Positions 27,960-36,329 of a stretch of 64,000 nucleotides of DNA are shown piece after piece. Position numbers and translations under genes: made by a program. How positions within the stretch are numbered: position 1 is the stretch's first letter; every line of letters starts with the position of its first letter. Source of the stretch: CANKHA01 sp963731585 (lineage in GTDB: Bacteria > Pseudomonadota > Alphaproteobacteria > Rhizobiales > Xanthobacteraceae); contig CAVSWC010000011.1 in NCBI GenBank assembly GCA_963731585.1, positions 200,155-264,154 on the forward strand, read 5' to 3'. The notes below the pieces were generated by a model. The model was not told the DNA's origin and did not search any database. It saw only the letters and a list, made by a program, of their open reading frames with translations.

Positions 27960-28349
27960 CTAGCGCCGGCCGCGGTGGTGGCCGCCGCCGTGATGGCGGT
28001 GGTGATGGCCACCACGGTGGATGACGGTACGATGACCGCCCCAGCCGTAACCGAGCCCGATTCCAACGGTCGGCCCGTAGCCGTAATAGCCGCCGTAATA
28101 CGGATAGCCGCCGTAACCGTAATACGGATAGCCGCCGCTATAAACCACCCGGCGGTGCGCCTGGCACACCAGCCTGCCACTCCGCGAGCGGTAACAGCGA
28201 TGCCGGATCGGCTCCGCGAGGTTTACGCCTTCGGTGGCGAGCCGCATGCCCGCCGGAGCCGTCAGTGTCATTGCGTTGGCGCCGCTCGCCAGGAAAGCTC
28301 CTGCCGACAAGATCGTCGCTGCCGCTGCTGCAACAAGGGTTTTGCGCAT
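27960..28349 (-). CDS. Small secreted Gly/Tyr-rich protein with His-rich tail
   Basis: A 129-residue protein. The signal peptide is MRKTLVAAAAATILSAGAFL, with likely cleavage after ANA. A short conserved-looking stretch follows (IRHRCYRSRSGRLVCQAHRR, two cysteines likely forming a disulfide), then repeats of GYPYYGYGG, and finally a tail of His, Gly and Arg (HHHRHHGGGHHRGRR). The composition suggests an envelope protein that is unstructured or metal-binding. Many such proteins occur in Hyphomicrobiales, without known function. The stop codon lies in the loop of a 9-base GC-rich inverted repeat (27950-27970). It is convergent with recO and divergent from parC. Confidence 0.7.
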   Translation of the reverse strand: MRKTLVAAAAATILSAGAFLASGANAMTLTAPAGMRLATEGVNLAEPIRHRCYRSRSGRLVCQAHRRVVYSGGYPYYGYGGYPYYGGYYGYGPTVGIGLGYGWGGHRTVIHRGGHHHRHHGGGHHRGRR

Positions 28350-28523
28350 TGTTCTCTCTCCTTGGTTCGGCTCATCCGAACCCGCATGAAAGTCGTCGCC
28401 GTAACTATTAATGGCGAAGACCGGAAGTCAGTTCCCTAATCTAGCACTTTTGAGCCTGAACGCGTCCCGATAGGGCTGTTCATCGCTTGTTCAGTTAACG
28501 CCTCTGGGTTAACCCAGCCTCTT

Positions 28524-30782
28524 ATGGGCAGAAGATCGATTCCCCCCGAGCACAATGACGTCCAGGAGATTGCGCTACGCGAGGCGCTGGAGGAGCGCTA
28601 TCTCGCCTACGCGCTGTCCACCATCATGCATCGCGCGTTGCCGGACGCCCGCGATGGGCTGAAACCGGTACACCGGCGCTTGCTGTTCGCCATGCGGCAA
28701 TTGCGGCTCGACCCCGGCGCGGCGTTCAAGAAATGCGCGCGCGTCGTCGGCGACGTCATCGGCAAATTTCATCCGCACGGCGATCAGGCTGTTTACGACG
28801 CGCTGGTTAGGCTGGCGCAGGAATTCGCACAGCGCTATCCGCTGGTCGACGGCCAGGGCAATTTCGGCAATATCGACGGCGATAACCCCGCCGCGATGCG
28901 TTACACCGAGGCGCGCCTGACGGAAGTCGCGCGGCTGTTGATCGACGGCATCGACGAGAATGCCGTGGATTTCCGTCCGACCTATGACGGCGGCGACGAA
29001 GAGCCGGTGGTGCTGCCGGCGGCCTTTCCCAATCTGCTCGCTAATGGCTCGCAGGGTATTGCCGTCGGCATGGCGACCGCGATCCCGCCGCATAACGCGG
29101 CCGAGCTGTGCGACGCGGCGCTGCATCTGGTCGATAACCCGAATACCCGCAGCCGCACGCTTCTGAAATACGTGCCGGGTCCGGACTTCCCGACCGGCGG
29201 GGTGATCGTCGATCCACGCGAAGTCATCGCCGAAGCCTATGCAACCGGCCGCGGCTCGTTCCGCGTGCGCGCGCGCTGGAATCAGGAAGACGCCGGTCGC
29301 GGCACCTATGTGGTCGTGATCACCGAAATCCCCTGGCTGGTGCAGAAATCGCGCCTGGTGGAGAAGATCGCCGAGCTGCTCAATGCCAAGAAGCTTCCGC
29401 TGGTGGCCGACGTGCGTGACGAGTCGACGGAGGACGTCCGGCTGATCATCGAGCCGCGCTCGCGCACGGTCGATCCCGCGCTGCTGATGGAAAGCCTGTT
29501 CAAGCTGACGGAACTGGAAAGCCGTGTTCCGCTCAATATGAACGTGCTGTCCAAGGGCCGCGTGCCGAAGGTCATGGGCTTGGCGGAGGTGCTGCGCGAG
29601 TGGCTCGATCACCGTCGCGAGGTCTTGCAGCGGCGTTCACGCCATCGCCAAGACGCCATCGAGCATCGGCTGGAAGTGCTGGGCGGCTACCTCATCGCCT
29701 ATCTGAACCTCGACAAGGTGATCAAGATCATCCGCAATGAGGATGAGCCCAAGCCGGTCTTGATCAAGAGCTTCAAGCTCACCGACGTGCAGGCTGAGGC
29801 GATTCTCAACATGCGGCTGCGCAATCTGCGCAAACTCGAGGAGATAGAGATCCGCGCCGAGGACAAGGCGTTGCGCACGGAAAAGAAAGAACTGCAAAAG
29901 GTGCTCGGCTCAGAATCCGAGCAGTGGAAGCTTATCGCCGGCCAGATCAAGGAAGTGCGTGCCGCCTTTGGGCCGAAGACAGCGCTTGGCAAGCGCCGCA
30001 CGCAATTCGCCGAGGCACCCGAGCACGACCTTGCCGCGATCGAGGAGGCGCTGGTCGAACGCGAGCCGATCACCGTCGTGGTCTCGGAAAAGGGCTGGAT
30101 TCGTGCATTGCGCGGTCATGTGGCCGATCTCTCAGGCGTTGCGTTCAAGGCGGATGACGCGCTGAAATTCGCCTTCCCGGCGGAAACCACGTCCAAGTGT
30201 CTGGTGTTCGCGACCAACGGCCGTTTTTACACGCTTGACGCGGCCAAGCTGCCGGGCGGGCGCGGCCATGGCGAGCCGGTCCGGTTGTTTATCGATCTGG
30301 AGCAGGAAAGCGATCTGATCTCGGTCGAGCCATTCAAGGGCGGCCGCAAATTTCTGGTCGCGGCCCATGACGGGCGCGGCTTCATCGTTCCCGAAGACGA
30401 GTGCCTGGCCAATACCCGCAAGGGCAAGCAGATACTCAATGTCAAAATGCCGAACGAGGCGCGCGCGCTGACACCGATCGAGGGCGAGCTGGTGGCCATT
30501 GTCGGCGAGAACCGAAAAACTGTGATCTTTCCGCTGGATCAAGTGCCGGAGATGACGCGTGGCCGCGGCGTGCGGCTGCAGCGTTACAAGGACGGCGGGT
30601 TGTCGGACGTGAAGACCTTCAAGGCCGGCGAGGGGCTGACCTGGATAGACAGCGCGGGAAGGAGCTTCACGCTCACGCTGAAGGAATTGGCCGACTGGCG
30701 CGGCAACCGCGCCGATGCCGGACGGCTGGCGCCGAAAGGTTTCCCCAAGAGCAACAAGTTCGGCCGCGCGCCAGGCGGCTAA
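28524..30782 (+). CDS. parC: DNA topoisomerase IV subunit A
   Basis: A 752-residue type IIA topoisomerase subunit. The breakage-reunion domain has LPDARDGLKPVHRRLLFAM, FHPHGDQAVYDALVRLAQ and AAMRYTEARLT with the active-site Tyr (about residue 132). Coiled-coil and tower regions follow (about 330-480). The C-terminal domain (about 500-750) is a short, divergent beta-pinwheel and lacks a clear QRRGGKG GyrA-box, which favours ParC over GyrA. It decatenates daughter chromosomes together with ParE, encoded elsewhere. It is monocistronic with an intact frame. Confidence 0.94.
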   Translation: MGRRSIPPEHNDVQEIALREALEERYLAYALSTIMHRALPDARDGLKPVHRRLLFAMRQLRLDPGAAFKKCARVVGDVIGKFHPHGDQAVYDALVRLAQEFAQRYPLVDGQGNFGNIDGDNPAAMRYTEARLTEVARLLIDGIDENAVDFRPTYDGGDEEPVVLPAAFPNLLANGSQGIAVGMATAIPPHNAAELCDAALHLVDNPNTRSRTLLKYVPGPDFPTGGVIVDPREVIAEAYATGRGSFRVRARWNQEDAGRGTYVVVITEIPWLVQKSRLVEKIAELLNAKKLPLVADVRDESTEDVRLIIEPRSRTVDPALLMESLFKLTELESRVPLNMNVLSKGRVPKVMGLAEVLREWLDHRREVLQRRSRHRQDAIEHRLEVLGGYLIAYLNLDKVIKIIRNEDEPKPVLIKSFKLTDVQAEAILNMRLRNLRKLEEIEIRAEDKALRTEKKELQKVLGSESEQWKLIAGQIKEVRAAFGPKTALGKRRTQFAEAPEHDLAAIEEALVEREPITVVVSEKGWIRALRGHVADLSGVAFKADDALKFAFPAETTSKCLVFATNGRFYTLDAAKLPGGRGHGEPVRLFIDLEQESDLISVEPFKGGRKFLVAAHDGRGFIVPEDECLANTRKGKQILNVKMPNEARALTPIEGELVAIVGENRKTVIFPLDQVPEMTRGRGVRLQRYKDGGLSDVKTFKAGEGLTWIDSAGRSFTLTLKELADWRGNRADAGRLAPKGFPKSNKFGRAPGG

Positions 30783-30790
30783 GGCGCGGG

Positions 30791-31999
30791 CTACACCTTC
30801 ACGAAGATCGCCGTGACATACATGATCGCGATACCCAGCGTGAGGCCCGCGAGCGTGCTGGGGGTGAACCAGGCTTCGCTCGGTCCAGCGCGCCGCTTCA
30901 GGTAGCCGCCGACCTCAACGATCACCTGCAAAATGGCGCCCGCGCCGATGGCCAGGGCGAGCGCCGCCCAATGCGGGGCATAGCTCAGGCTGCCGAGCCA
31001 GATTCCCAGGATGGCAGGCGCTCCCGCCAGTAACGCCAGTCCGAGGAAAGCAGGAAGTGTCGGCCTTTCGTCCACCAGCGGCGCAACGATGCCGATCCCT
31101 TCGGTCACGTTGTGCAGCGTAAAACCGAGTACGAGAAAGACACCAAGGCCGGCAACGCCGGCAGTAAAGGCGGCGCCGATGGCCAACCCCTCGCCAAAAT
31201 TATGCAACCCGATGCCAAGCGCAATGTAGGTGGCGAGCGCCAAGCCCGTCGGCGTGCCATGCCGGCGGCCGACCGCGTAAAGCAGCAGAAAGGCGGCGGT
31301 CGCGGCCAACACGACCATCGGTATGCCCTGGAATGAATCGGCCGACTTAAGTCCGAATTCGATCGCTTCTTTCAGGGAATCGACGAAGAGGAAGGCGAGC
31401 AAACCGATGGTCAGCGCCAGCACGAAATTTATGCCGTTGCGGCCGACGCCGCGCAGCGCGGGATAGCACAACATGCCGATGATGACCGGCACGATGCCGA
31501 CGAAAGTCCCGAGCAGAGCCTGGGGTCCGAGCTGGCCGATCTGCGACTGCGGGGTCGGCACCGCGACTTCGATTGCATGTTTGAAAACGACACCCGTGCG
31601 GGTGAGCACCTTGACCTCGTGTTTTTCGGCCAGCACCCAGGGATAGGGAATATGCAGCCAGGCCGATGACAGTGGGGCAAGCGCCCCGCCGGGCTCCTGT
31701 CGGAACGACCAATAAGCATCGTCCACCAGCACCTGCGCGATCGATAATTCCGCAGAGCCGCCGGCACGGATCTGCAGATGAATCCCGTCATTGTCGAGGA
31801 CCGTGCGCTCGAAAGCGATTTTTTCCACCGGCGGAGCGCCCGTGTCGAAGGCTTTGAGCCAATCGCTGGTAACCAGCCAGACCGAGGCGAGGATCAACGC
31901 GAGCAACGGAACGCCGAACCACAAAAGACTGGCGGCGCGCGAGGGACGCGGCTGCAACGCGGCCTTGGCGGCGACGGGAGTGCGGATATTCTTGTTCAT
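30791..31999 (-). CDS. ZIP-family metal transporter with N-terminal extracytoplasmic domain
   Basis: About 402 residues. After a first transmembrane helix (SLLWFGVPLLALILASVWLV, about 25-45) comes a soluble segment of about 110 residues, probably periplasmic. The ZIP core follows, with about eight helices. The metal-binding helices carry HNFGEGLAIGAAF and HNVTEGIGIVAPL, the HN-x-x-EG motifs of zinc/iron permeases. Most ZIP proteins lack such an N-terminal domain. The ATG at 31999 overlaps the multicopper oxidase stop (ATGA), so the two genes are translationally coupled. Transport of Zn, Fe, Mn or another divalent metal is inferred from the family. Confidence 0.85.
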   Translation of the reverse strand: MNKNIRTPVAAKAALQPRPSRAASLLWFGVPLLALILASVWLVTSDWLKAFDTGAPPVEKIAFERTVLDNDGIHLQIRAGGSAELSIAQVLVDDAYWSFRQEPGGALAPLSSAWLHIPYPWVLAEKHEVKVLTRTGVVFKHAIEVAVPTPQSQIGQLGPQALLGTFVGIVPVIIGMLCYPALRGVGRNGINFVLALTIGLLAFLFVDSLKEAIEFGLKSADSFQGIPMVVLAATAAFLLLYAVGRRHGTPTGLALATYIALGIGLHNFGEGLAIGAAFTAGVAGLGVFLVLGFTLHNVTEGIGIVAPLVDERPTLPAFLGLALLAGAPAILGIWLGSLSYAPHWAALALAIGAGAILQVIVEVGGYLKRRAGPSEAWFTPSTLAGLTLGIAIMYVTAIFVKV

Positions 32000-33129
32000 G
32001 ACGTGGCCTCGACGACATCGAACATGCCCATCCATCCGAGCTCGGCGAACTCAGATTGGTGTGCGTGAAACATATAGAGGCCGGTTTCGTGGTCCTTGTA
32101 AGTGAATTCCAGGATGCCGCGCTGTCCCTGGCACTGCATGACGGTGTCGACCGTCTTCAGCGTCGGGGTCAGCGTTGTTCCGTGATCGTAGTAATCGAAG
32201 AAATTGCCATGCAGATGGAATGAGTTGATCGGGTCGAATTCCGTGACGTTAACGACATAGACGCGGATCGGTTTGCCGCGCGCGATCGGGATGGGATGTT
32301 TCGTAAAGTGGTGACCGACGGTATTGACGGCATAAACCTCGTTCTCGTTGTCGAAATCCGTATCGAAGGCGTTCATCACCATCACGAATTCCTGCCACTC
32401 CTTGTTCTCGGGCGTACCGAGCAGGCGGGAACTCGCGACCGCGGCTTGTTCGGGATGCCGCGCCGGGTCGGGATCAATGATAAAGGCGCCATACATCCCT
32501 TTGTGGATGTGCCGCTTCAGCGGGAGGGCGTGGCAATGATAAAGATGACACCCAAATGGCACCGCATCGAATTCATAAACGAACTCCTCGCCGGGATTGA
32601 CCATCCCGGCACCTGGAATTCCGTCCATGCGCGCGGAATGAATACCGTGGAAATGCATCGTGTGAGGGTGCGAACCATTATTTCGGAATACGATACGTAA
32701 GCGCTCGCCCTCCGTGGCGCGCAATGAGGGCCCGGGCACGCGCCCGTTGTATGTCCAAGCTGGGAAGAATACCCCCGGAATGATCTCGATCTCCTTGTCC
32801 TCGCCGGTCACTTCGTAGGTCCGCAACTGCCGCCCATCAGGCAACTGGGAAACAGTTCCGGTCTCCCAATCCGTCAGCATCTTTGATGGGTCAAAACCGT
32901 TTTTGGCGTTGTCGACGTCGCCCCCCGAGATCATGTGCCCGTGCGCGTGAGATTTCGGGTCGGAGGCGGATGCCGGTGCCGCCGCATGCGTGCCGTGGCC
33001 GCCGTGGCCCGACTGGGCCGCGACGGGGTGCGTGCGCGTCAGTGTCGCAAGCCCCGCGCCGGCAGCGGCCAGCGCGCTTGCTGACAGCAAATTCCGCCGG
33101 CTAAGGCTTTTTCGGATCCAATCACGCAT
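31996..33129 (-). CDS. Two-domain multicopper oxidase, Tat-exported
   Basis: A 377-residue protein. The N-terminus has a twin-arginine signal (SRRNLLSASALAAAGAG), then a His/Gly-rich linker (GHGGHGTHAAA). Copper ligands: HTMHFHG in cupredoxin domain 1; HLYHCHALPLKRH, with the Cys-His of a type 1 site; SFHLHG and MFHAHQSEFAELGWMG in domain 2. Only two cupredoxin domains are present, so a trimer (as in two-domain laccases or nitrite reductases) is likely. The last motif lacks the Cys of a second type 1 site. It is co-transcribed with the ZIP transporter, which suggests periplasmic oxidation or handling of a metal ion. The substrate is not determined. Confidence 0.87.
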   Translation of the reverse strand: MRDWIRKSLSRRNLLSASALAAAGAGLATLTRTHPVAAQSGHGGHGTHAAAPASASDPKSHAHGHMISGGDVDNAKNGFDPSKMLTDWETGTVSQLPDGRQLRTYEVTGEDKEIEIIPGVFFPAWTYNGRVPGPSLRATEGERLRIVFRNNGSHPHTMHFHGIHSARMDGIPGAGMVNPGEEFVYEFDAVPFGCHLYHCHALPLKRHIHKGMYGAFIIDPDPARHPEQAAVASSRLLGTPENKEWQEFVMVMNAFDTDFDNENEVYAVNTVGHHFTKHPIPIARGKPIRVYVVNVTEFDPINSFHLHGNFFDYYDHGTTLTPTLKTVDTVMQCQGQRGILEFTYKDHETGLYMFHAHQSEFAELGWMGMFDVVEATS

Positions 33130-33284
33130 GGGGGAGATCTCCGCAGAAACTGCTATTGCAAACTATTTGCAATAAACTGCGGCGCGCTTGGGCTAATGTC
33201 AATCGTCATTGCGAGCAAGTCGCACCCCCGGCGCTTCCAGCGTTGTCTGCGTGTCCTGTTGCAACTCTTTGAGATTGCAAGAGG

Positions 33285-34061
33285 TCAGGTATCGACCCGG
33301 CGCCAGCCCTCGGGCATTAGCCGTTCCTGCGGCAGGAACCGGCCCTTGTAGTCCATCTTGCGCGAGCTACGGACCCAATAGCCGAGATAGAGGTAATCCA
33401 GCCCCATCCGGCGAGCGCGGGCGATGTGGTCGAGGATCATGAAGGTTCCGAGCGAGCGGTCGGCCTCTTCCGGATCGAAGAACGAATAGACCATGGAAAG
33501 CCCGTCACTGAGGATGTCGACCAAAGTCACCGCCAGCAATTGCCCAGCGCCGCGCCCGGTGATGCCGCTGTCGGGGCCTCGCCGGCGGTATTCCACGACA
33601 CGCGTTTGCACGTGGCTGTCCTCCACCATCATGGCGTAGTCGAGCACGGTCATATCGGCCATGCCGCCGTTGCGGTGACGGGAATCGAGATAAGCGCGGA
33701 ATACCGAATACTGTTCGGACGAAGGCTGCGGCGCGCGCAGATCGCCGAGCACGTCGTTGTTGCGCTCCATCACCCGGCGCATGTTGCGCGATGGCTCGAA
33801 CTCGGAGGCGATGACGCGGACCGAAACGCAGGCCCGGCAGGTATCGCACGCAGGCCGGTAGGCAATGGACTGGCTGCGGCGAAATCCGCCGTGGGTCAGG
33901 AGATCATTCAGCTCGCCGGCGCGCTCACCGACCAGATGCGTGAACACCTTCCGCTCTTCCTTGCCAGGCAGATAGGGGCAGGGCGAAGGTGCCGTCAGAT
34001 AGAATTGCGGCGTGTCGCGCGAGTGTCTTGTCACAGGCCCAAAGCTCTCATCAAGTTCCAC
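33285..34061 (-). CDS. bpt: Aspartate/glutamate leucyltransferase (N-degron pathway)
   Basis: A 258-residue member of the arginyl/leucyl-tRNA protein transferase family. Seen: RDTPQFYLTAPSPCPYLPGK, ERKVFTHLVG, and the CDTCRACVSVRV cysteine cluster that binds a metal or an iron-sulfur cluster, plus DYLYLGYWV near the C-terminus. The bacterial Bpt subgroup adds leucine to proteins with N-terminal Asp or Glu, marking them for ClpS-ClpAP degradation. The start is a GTG at 34061; an alternative start closer to the conserved RDTPQ is possible. It is preceded by a 220-base gap with paired inverted repeats. Confidence 0.92.
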   Translation of the reverse strand: MELDESFGPVTRHSRDTPQFYLTAPSPCPYLPGKEERKVFTHLVGERAGELNDLLTHGGFRRSQSIAYRPACDTCRACVSVRVIASEFEPSRNMRRVMERNNDVLGDLRAPQPSSEQYSVFRAYLDSRHRNGGMADMTVLDYAMMVEDSHVQTRVVEYRRRGPDSGITGRGAGQLLAVTLVDILSDGLSMVYSFFDPEEADRSLGTFMILDHIARARRMGLDYLYLGYWVRSSRKMDYKGRFLPQERLMPEGWRRVDT

Positions 34062-34068
34062 TGGTGTC

Positions 34069-34122
34069 CGAATCCGAAGTTTGCTTGCTTTGCGTCACTC
34101 TCGGGGGCGAACTTCGGATTCG
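34069..34122. repeat. 13-base perfect inverted repeat upstream of bpt
   Basis: CGAATCCGAAGTT (34069-34081) and AACTTCGGATTCG (34110-34122) are exact reverse complements separated by 28 bases. The left arm lies directly upstream of the bpt start. With the second inverted repeat about 25 bases further on, it forms a compact palindromic block of the kind seen in interspersed intergenic repeats. Confidence 0.7.
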
Positions 34123-34146
34123 AAGGATACCAGCAAATTTAACATG

Positions 34147-34225
34147 CTAGTGTTGTTTTGGTTCAGAAATTCGTTTGCAGGACTCGCGGCAAGAATGAAT
34201 CGAATTTCTGAACCATTGACACTAG
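34147..34225. repeat. Nested inverted repeat, 15-base inner and 7-base outer arms
   Basis: Inner arms TGGTTCAGAAATTCG (34159-34173) and CGAATTTCTGAACCA (34201-34215) pair perfectly. Outer arms CTAGTGT (34147-34153) and ACACTAG (34219-34225) pair as well, with short unpaired spacers between (5 and 3 bases). The centre loop is 27 bases. It is A/T-richer than the surrounding genes. It could be a mobile palindromic repeat, a divergent regulatory site or a structured RNA. Confidence 0.75.
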
Positions 34226-34281
34226 CCGGGGAATCAGCATCGCGCCTGCAAACGGTTCCGTCAAAGGCTTCGGACCTAAAA

Positions 34282-34815
34282 TCAGGGCCCGACGCCATAT
34301 GTGGGGCTGTCCGCGGAGGGGCGGTGAACGACCACCGTGCCGATCAGCATGTCATGCAACAGCCGCCGGCGGGTATTGAAGAAAGCCACCAGCAGGATGA
34401 AGGGCGTGAGCAGGGACACCGTCAGCCAGAACAGAATGGCATGCGCGACGCCGAGCAAAAAATAAGAGGGCGCGCCGTACCAGGTGCGCATCTGGATATT
34501 CATCACGCGCATTCCGATCGTGGCGGACTGCGGACTGCCCAGGGTGATGCCGTAATAAATCACCGCCCAGATGACGGCCGCGGGCCACCATAACCAGAAC
34601 AGGATCCAGCCGAGCCCGAAGGTGATCAAACCGAAGACGAGAATAAACAGCGTGGCCAAAATCACCGGAATCGAGATCACGATGATGTCGATGACGAAAG
34701 CCATCATGCGGCGCGCCAGGACGCCGTCGAACAGTTCCGGGTTCGTCAGCGGATCATAGGCATGCGGCCTGCCTTCGGCAGAAAGTCCCGAGTCGCCCGG
34801 GCCGGTGGTGGACAT
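34282..34815 (-). CDS. RDD-family membrane protein
   Basis: A 177-residue inner-membrane protein. It has a soluble N-terminus (STTGPGDSGLSAEGRPHAYD), then the RDD domain: ARRMMAFVIDIIVISIPVIL with the Arg-Asp pair that names the family, further hydrophobic helices (FGLGWILFWLWWPAAVIWAV and YFLLGVAHAILFWLTV), and the end RRRLLHDMLIGTVVVHR. ATG 34815 is preferred over the longer frame because GGGAAAGG lies about eight bases upstream and the longer N-terminus is not typical. The function is unknown; some RDD proteins act as Na+/H+ antiporters. It is divergent from ilvA. Confidence 0.85.
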   Translation of the reverse strand: MSTTGPGDSGLSAEGRPHAYDPLTNPELFDGVLARRMMAFVIDIIVISIPVILATLFILVFGLITFGLGWILFWLWWPAAVIWAVIYYGITLGSPQSATIGMRVMNIQMRTWYGAPSYFLLGVAHAILFWLTVSLLTPFILLVAFFNTRRRLLHDMLIGTVVVHRPSADSPTYGVGP

Positions 34816-34925
34816 GAATCGTGCCTTTCCCTCCACGCAAAGATGTAAAGGAATGTTCCGCAGCGCAAGAGGAAACAATGATTTCCGCGCTGGGGCGCAG
34901 GTATAGTGGCGCCCGGGAGGAAATG

Positions 34926-36146
34926 ATGGGCATAACCCTTGCCGACATTCAGGCGGCCCGCGCAACGATCGCGGGGCAGGTGCTGCGCACGCCCATGCTG
35001 CCGGCCCCGCGGCTTTCCGAACTGACGCAAGCCTCGATCTTCGTCAAATACGAGAATTTGCAGGTCACCAATTCGTTCAAGGAACGTGGCGCATTCAACA
35101 AGCTCGCTTCCCTGACGGCCGCGGAGCGCGCACGCGGCGTTATCGCGATGTCTGCCGGCAATCACGCGCAGGCGGTAGCCTATCACGCCGCGCGCCTCGG
35201 CATTGCCGCGACCATCGTCATGCCGGTGACCACGCCCTTGGTGAAAATCGCAGCGACGAAATCGCACGGCGCGGAGGTTGTGCTGGAGGGCGAGACCATT
35301 TTCGAGGCACAAGCCCGCGCGGGGCAGCTGGCGCGCGAGCGCAACCTGCTCTGGGTGCATCCTTACGACGATCCAAAAGTGATTGCGGGCCAGGGAACGA
35401 TCGCGCTGGAAATGTTGGAGGAGGAGCCCGCCCTCGATGTGCTGGTCATTCCGATCGGCGGCGGCGGGCTGATCGCCGGCAATGCCATTGCCGCGCGCGG
35501 CATTAACCCGAACATCGAGATTGTCGGCACCGAGGCCGCGCTCTATCCCTCGATGTCGAACGCGCTGCATGGCGAGGACCGGCCGATCGGCGGTCCGACA
35601 TTGGCCGAAGGCATCGCGGTGAAAACCGTCGGCACGCTGGCACTACCGATCGTGCGCGAACTCGTCTCCGGCATCGTCCTGGTGGACGAGGCGCAGCTCG
35701 AACAGGCGGTGAACGCCTATCTTACGTTGCAGAAAACCATGGTGGAAGGTGCCGGCGCGGCAGGGCTCGCGGCGGTGTTGGCGGAGCCGGAGCGCTTCCG
35801 CGGGAAAAAGGTCGGACTCTTTCTATCGGGTGGCAATATCGACCCGCGCATTCTCGCCTCTATCATGGTGCGGGAGCTGGAGCGCGGACAGCGCATTGTG
35901 TCCTTCCGCCTGACTATTCCGGATCGGCCGGGCGTCCTGGGCATGATCGCCACGCGGCTTGGTGTGCTCGGCGCCAATATCCTCGAGGTCAACCACAAGC
36001 GGCTGTTCCTCGACGTTCCTGCCAAAGGCGCGCGGCTCGACATTACCGTGGAGGCGCGCGACCGCGCCCATGTGGAGGAAATCCTCGCCGCGCTTGCCGC
36101 CGAGGGCTACCATCCGCAGCGGATCGAAGCCGGCGATATGGAATGA
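34926..36146 (+). CDS. ilvA: Threonine ammonia-lyase (biosynthetic/catabolic, ACT-containing)
   Basis: A 406-residue PLP enzyme. NSFKERGAFNKLA carries the Schiff-base lysine (about residue 48), SAGNHAQAVAYHA the substrate loop, and PIGGGGLIAGNA the phosphate-binding Gly loop. A single C-terminal ACT domain (SFRLTIPDRPGVLGMIATRL, from about 325) gives amino-acid regulation. It deaminates threonine to 2-oxobutanoate, the entry to isoleucine. The length with one ACT domain matches the shorter TdcB/IlvA form. The start is ATG 34926, five bases after GGGAGG (34915-34920); ATG 34923 is only two bases away and less likely. Confidence 0.92.
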   Translation: MGITLADIQAARATIAGQVLRTPMLPAPRLSELTQASIFVKYENLQVTNSFKERGAFNKLASLTAAERARGVIAMSAGNHAQAVAYHAARLGIAATIVMPVTTPLVKIAATKSHGAEVVLEGETIFEAQARAGQLARERNLLWVHPYDDPKVIAGQGTIALEMLEEEPALDVLVIPIGGGGLIAGNAIAARGINPNIEIVGTEAALYPSMSNALHGEDRPIGGPTLAEGIAVKTVGTLALPIVRELVSGIVLVDEAQLEQAVNAYLTLQKTMVEGAGAAGLAAVLAEPERFRGKKVGLFLSGGNIDPRILASIMVRELERGQRIVSFRLTIPDRPGVLGMIATRLGVLGANILEVNHKRLFLDVPAKGARLDITVEARDRAHVEEILAALAAEGYHPQRIEAGDME

Positions 36147-36154
36147 TTGGTGTG

Positions 36155-36329
36155 AGGGAGTCGCTCTGTCTTTCCCTCTCCCTTCGCGAGGAGAGGGTGG
36201 CGAGGACAAGCGCAGCGAGAGTGTCGAGCCGGGTGAGGGAGCGCTTCCTGGTTGGCGCTTTCCCCTCACCCGCCCTCGCTTCACGGCTCGGGCTTACGCG
36301 CTCTCCCGCGAGGGGAGATTGGGAAGAGC
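36155..36329. repeat. Interspersed GC-rich intergenic repeat between ilvA and the molybdenum hydroxylase
   Basis: The spacer is made of repeat-like segments. CCCTCTCC (36174-36181) pairs with GGAGAGGG (36190-36197), and further down CCCCTCACCCGCCC and CTCTCCCGCGAGGGGAGA occur in related arrangement. This style of (CCTCTCCC)(N)(GGGGAGAGG) element is a familiar interspersed repeat in Bradyrhizobium-like genomes. The copy number in this genome cannot be judged from one window. Confidence 0.6.
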
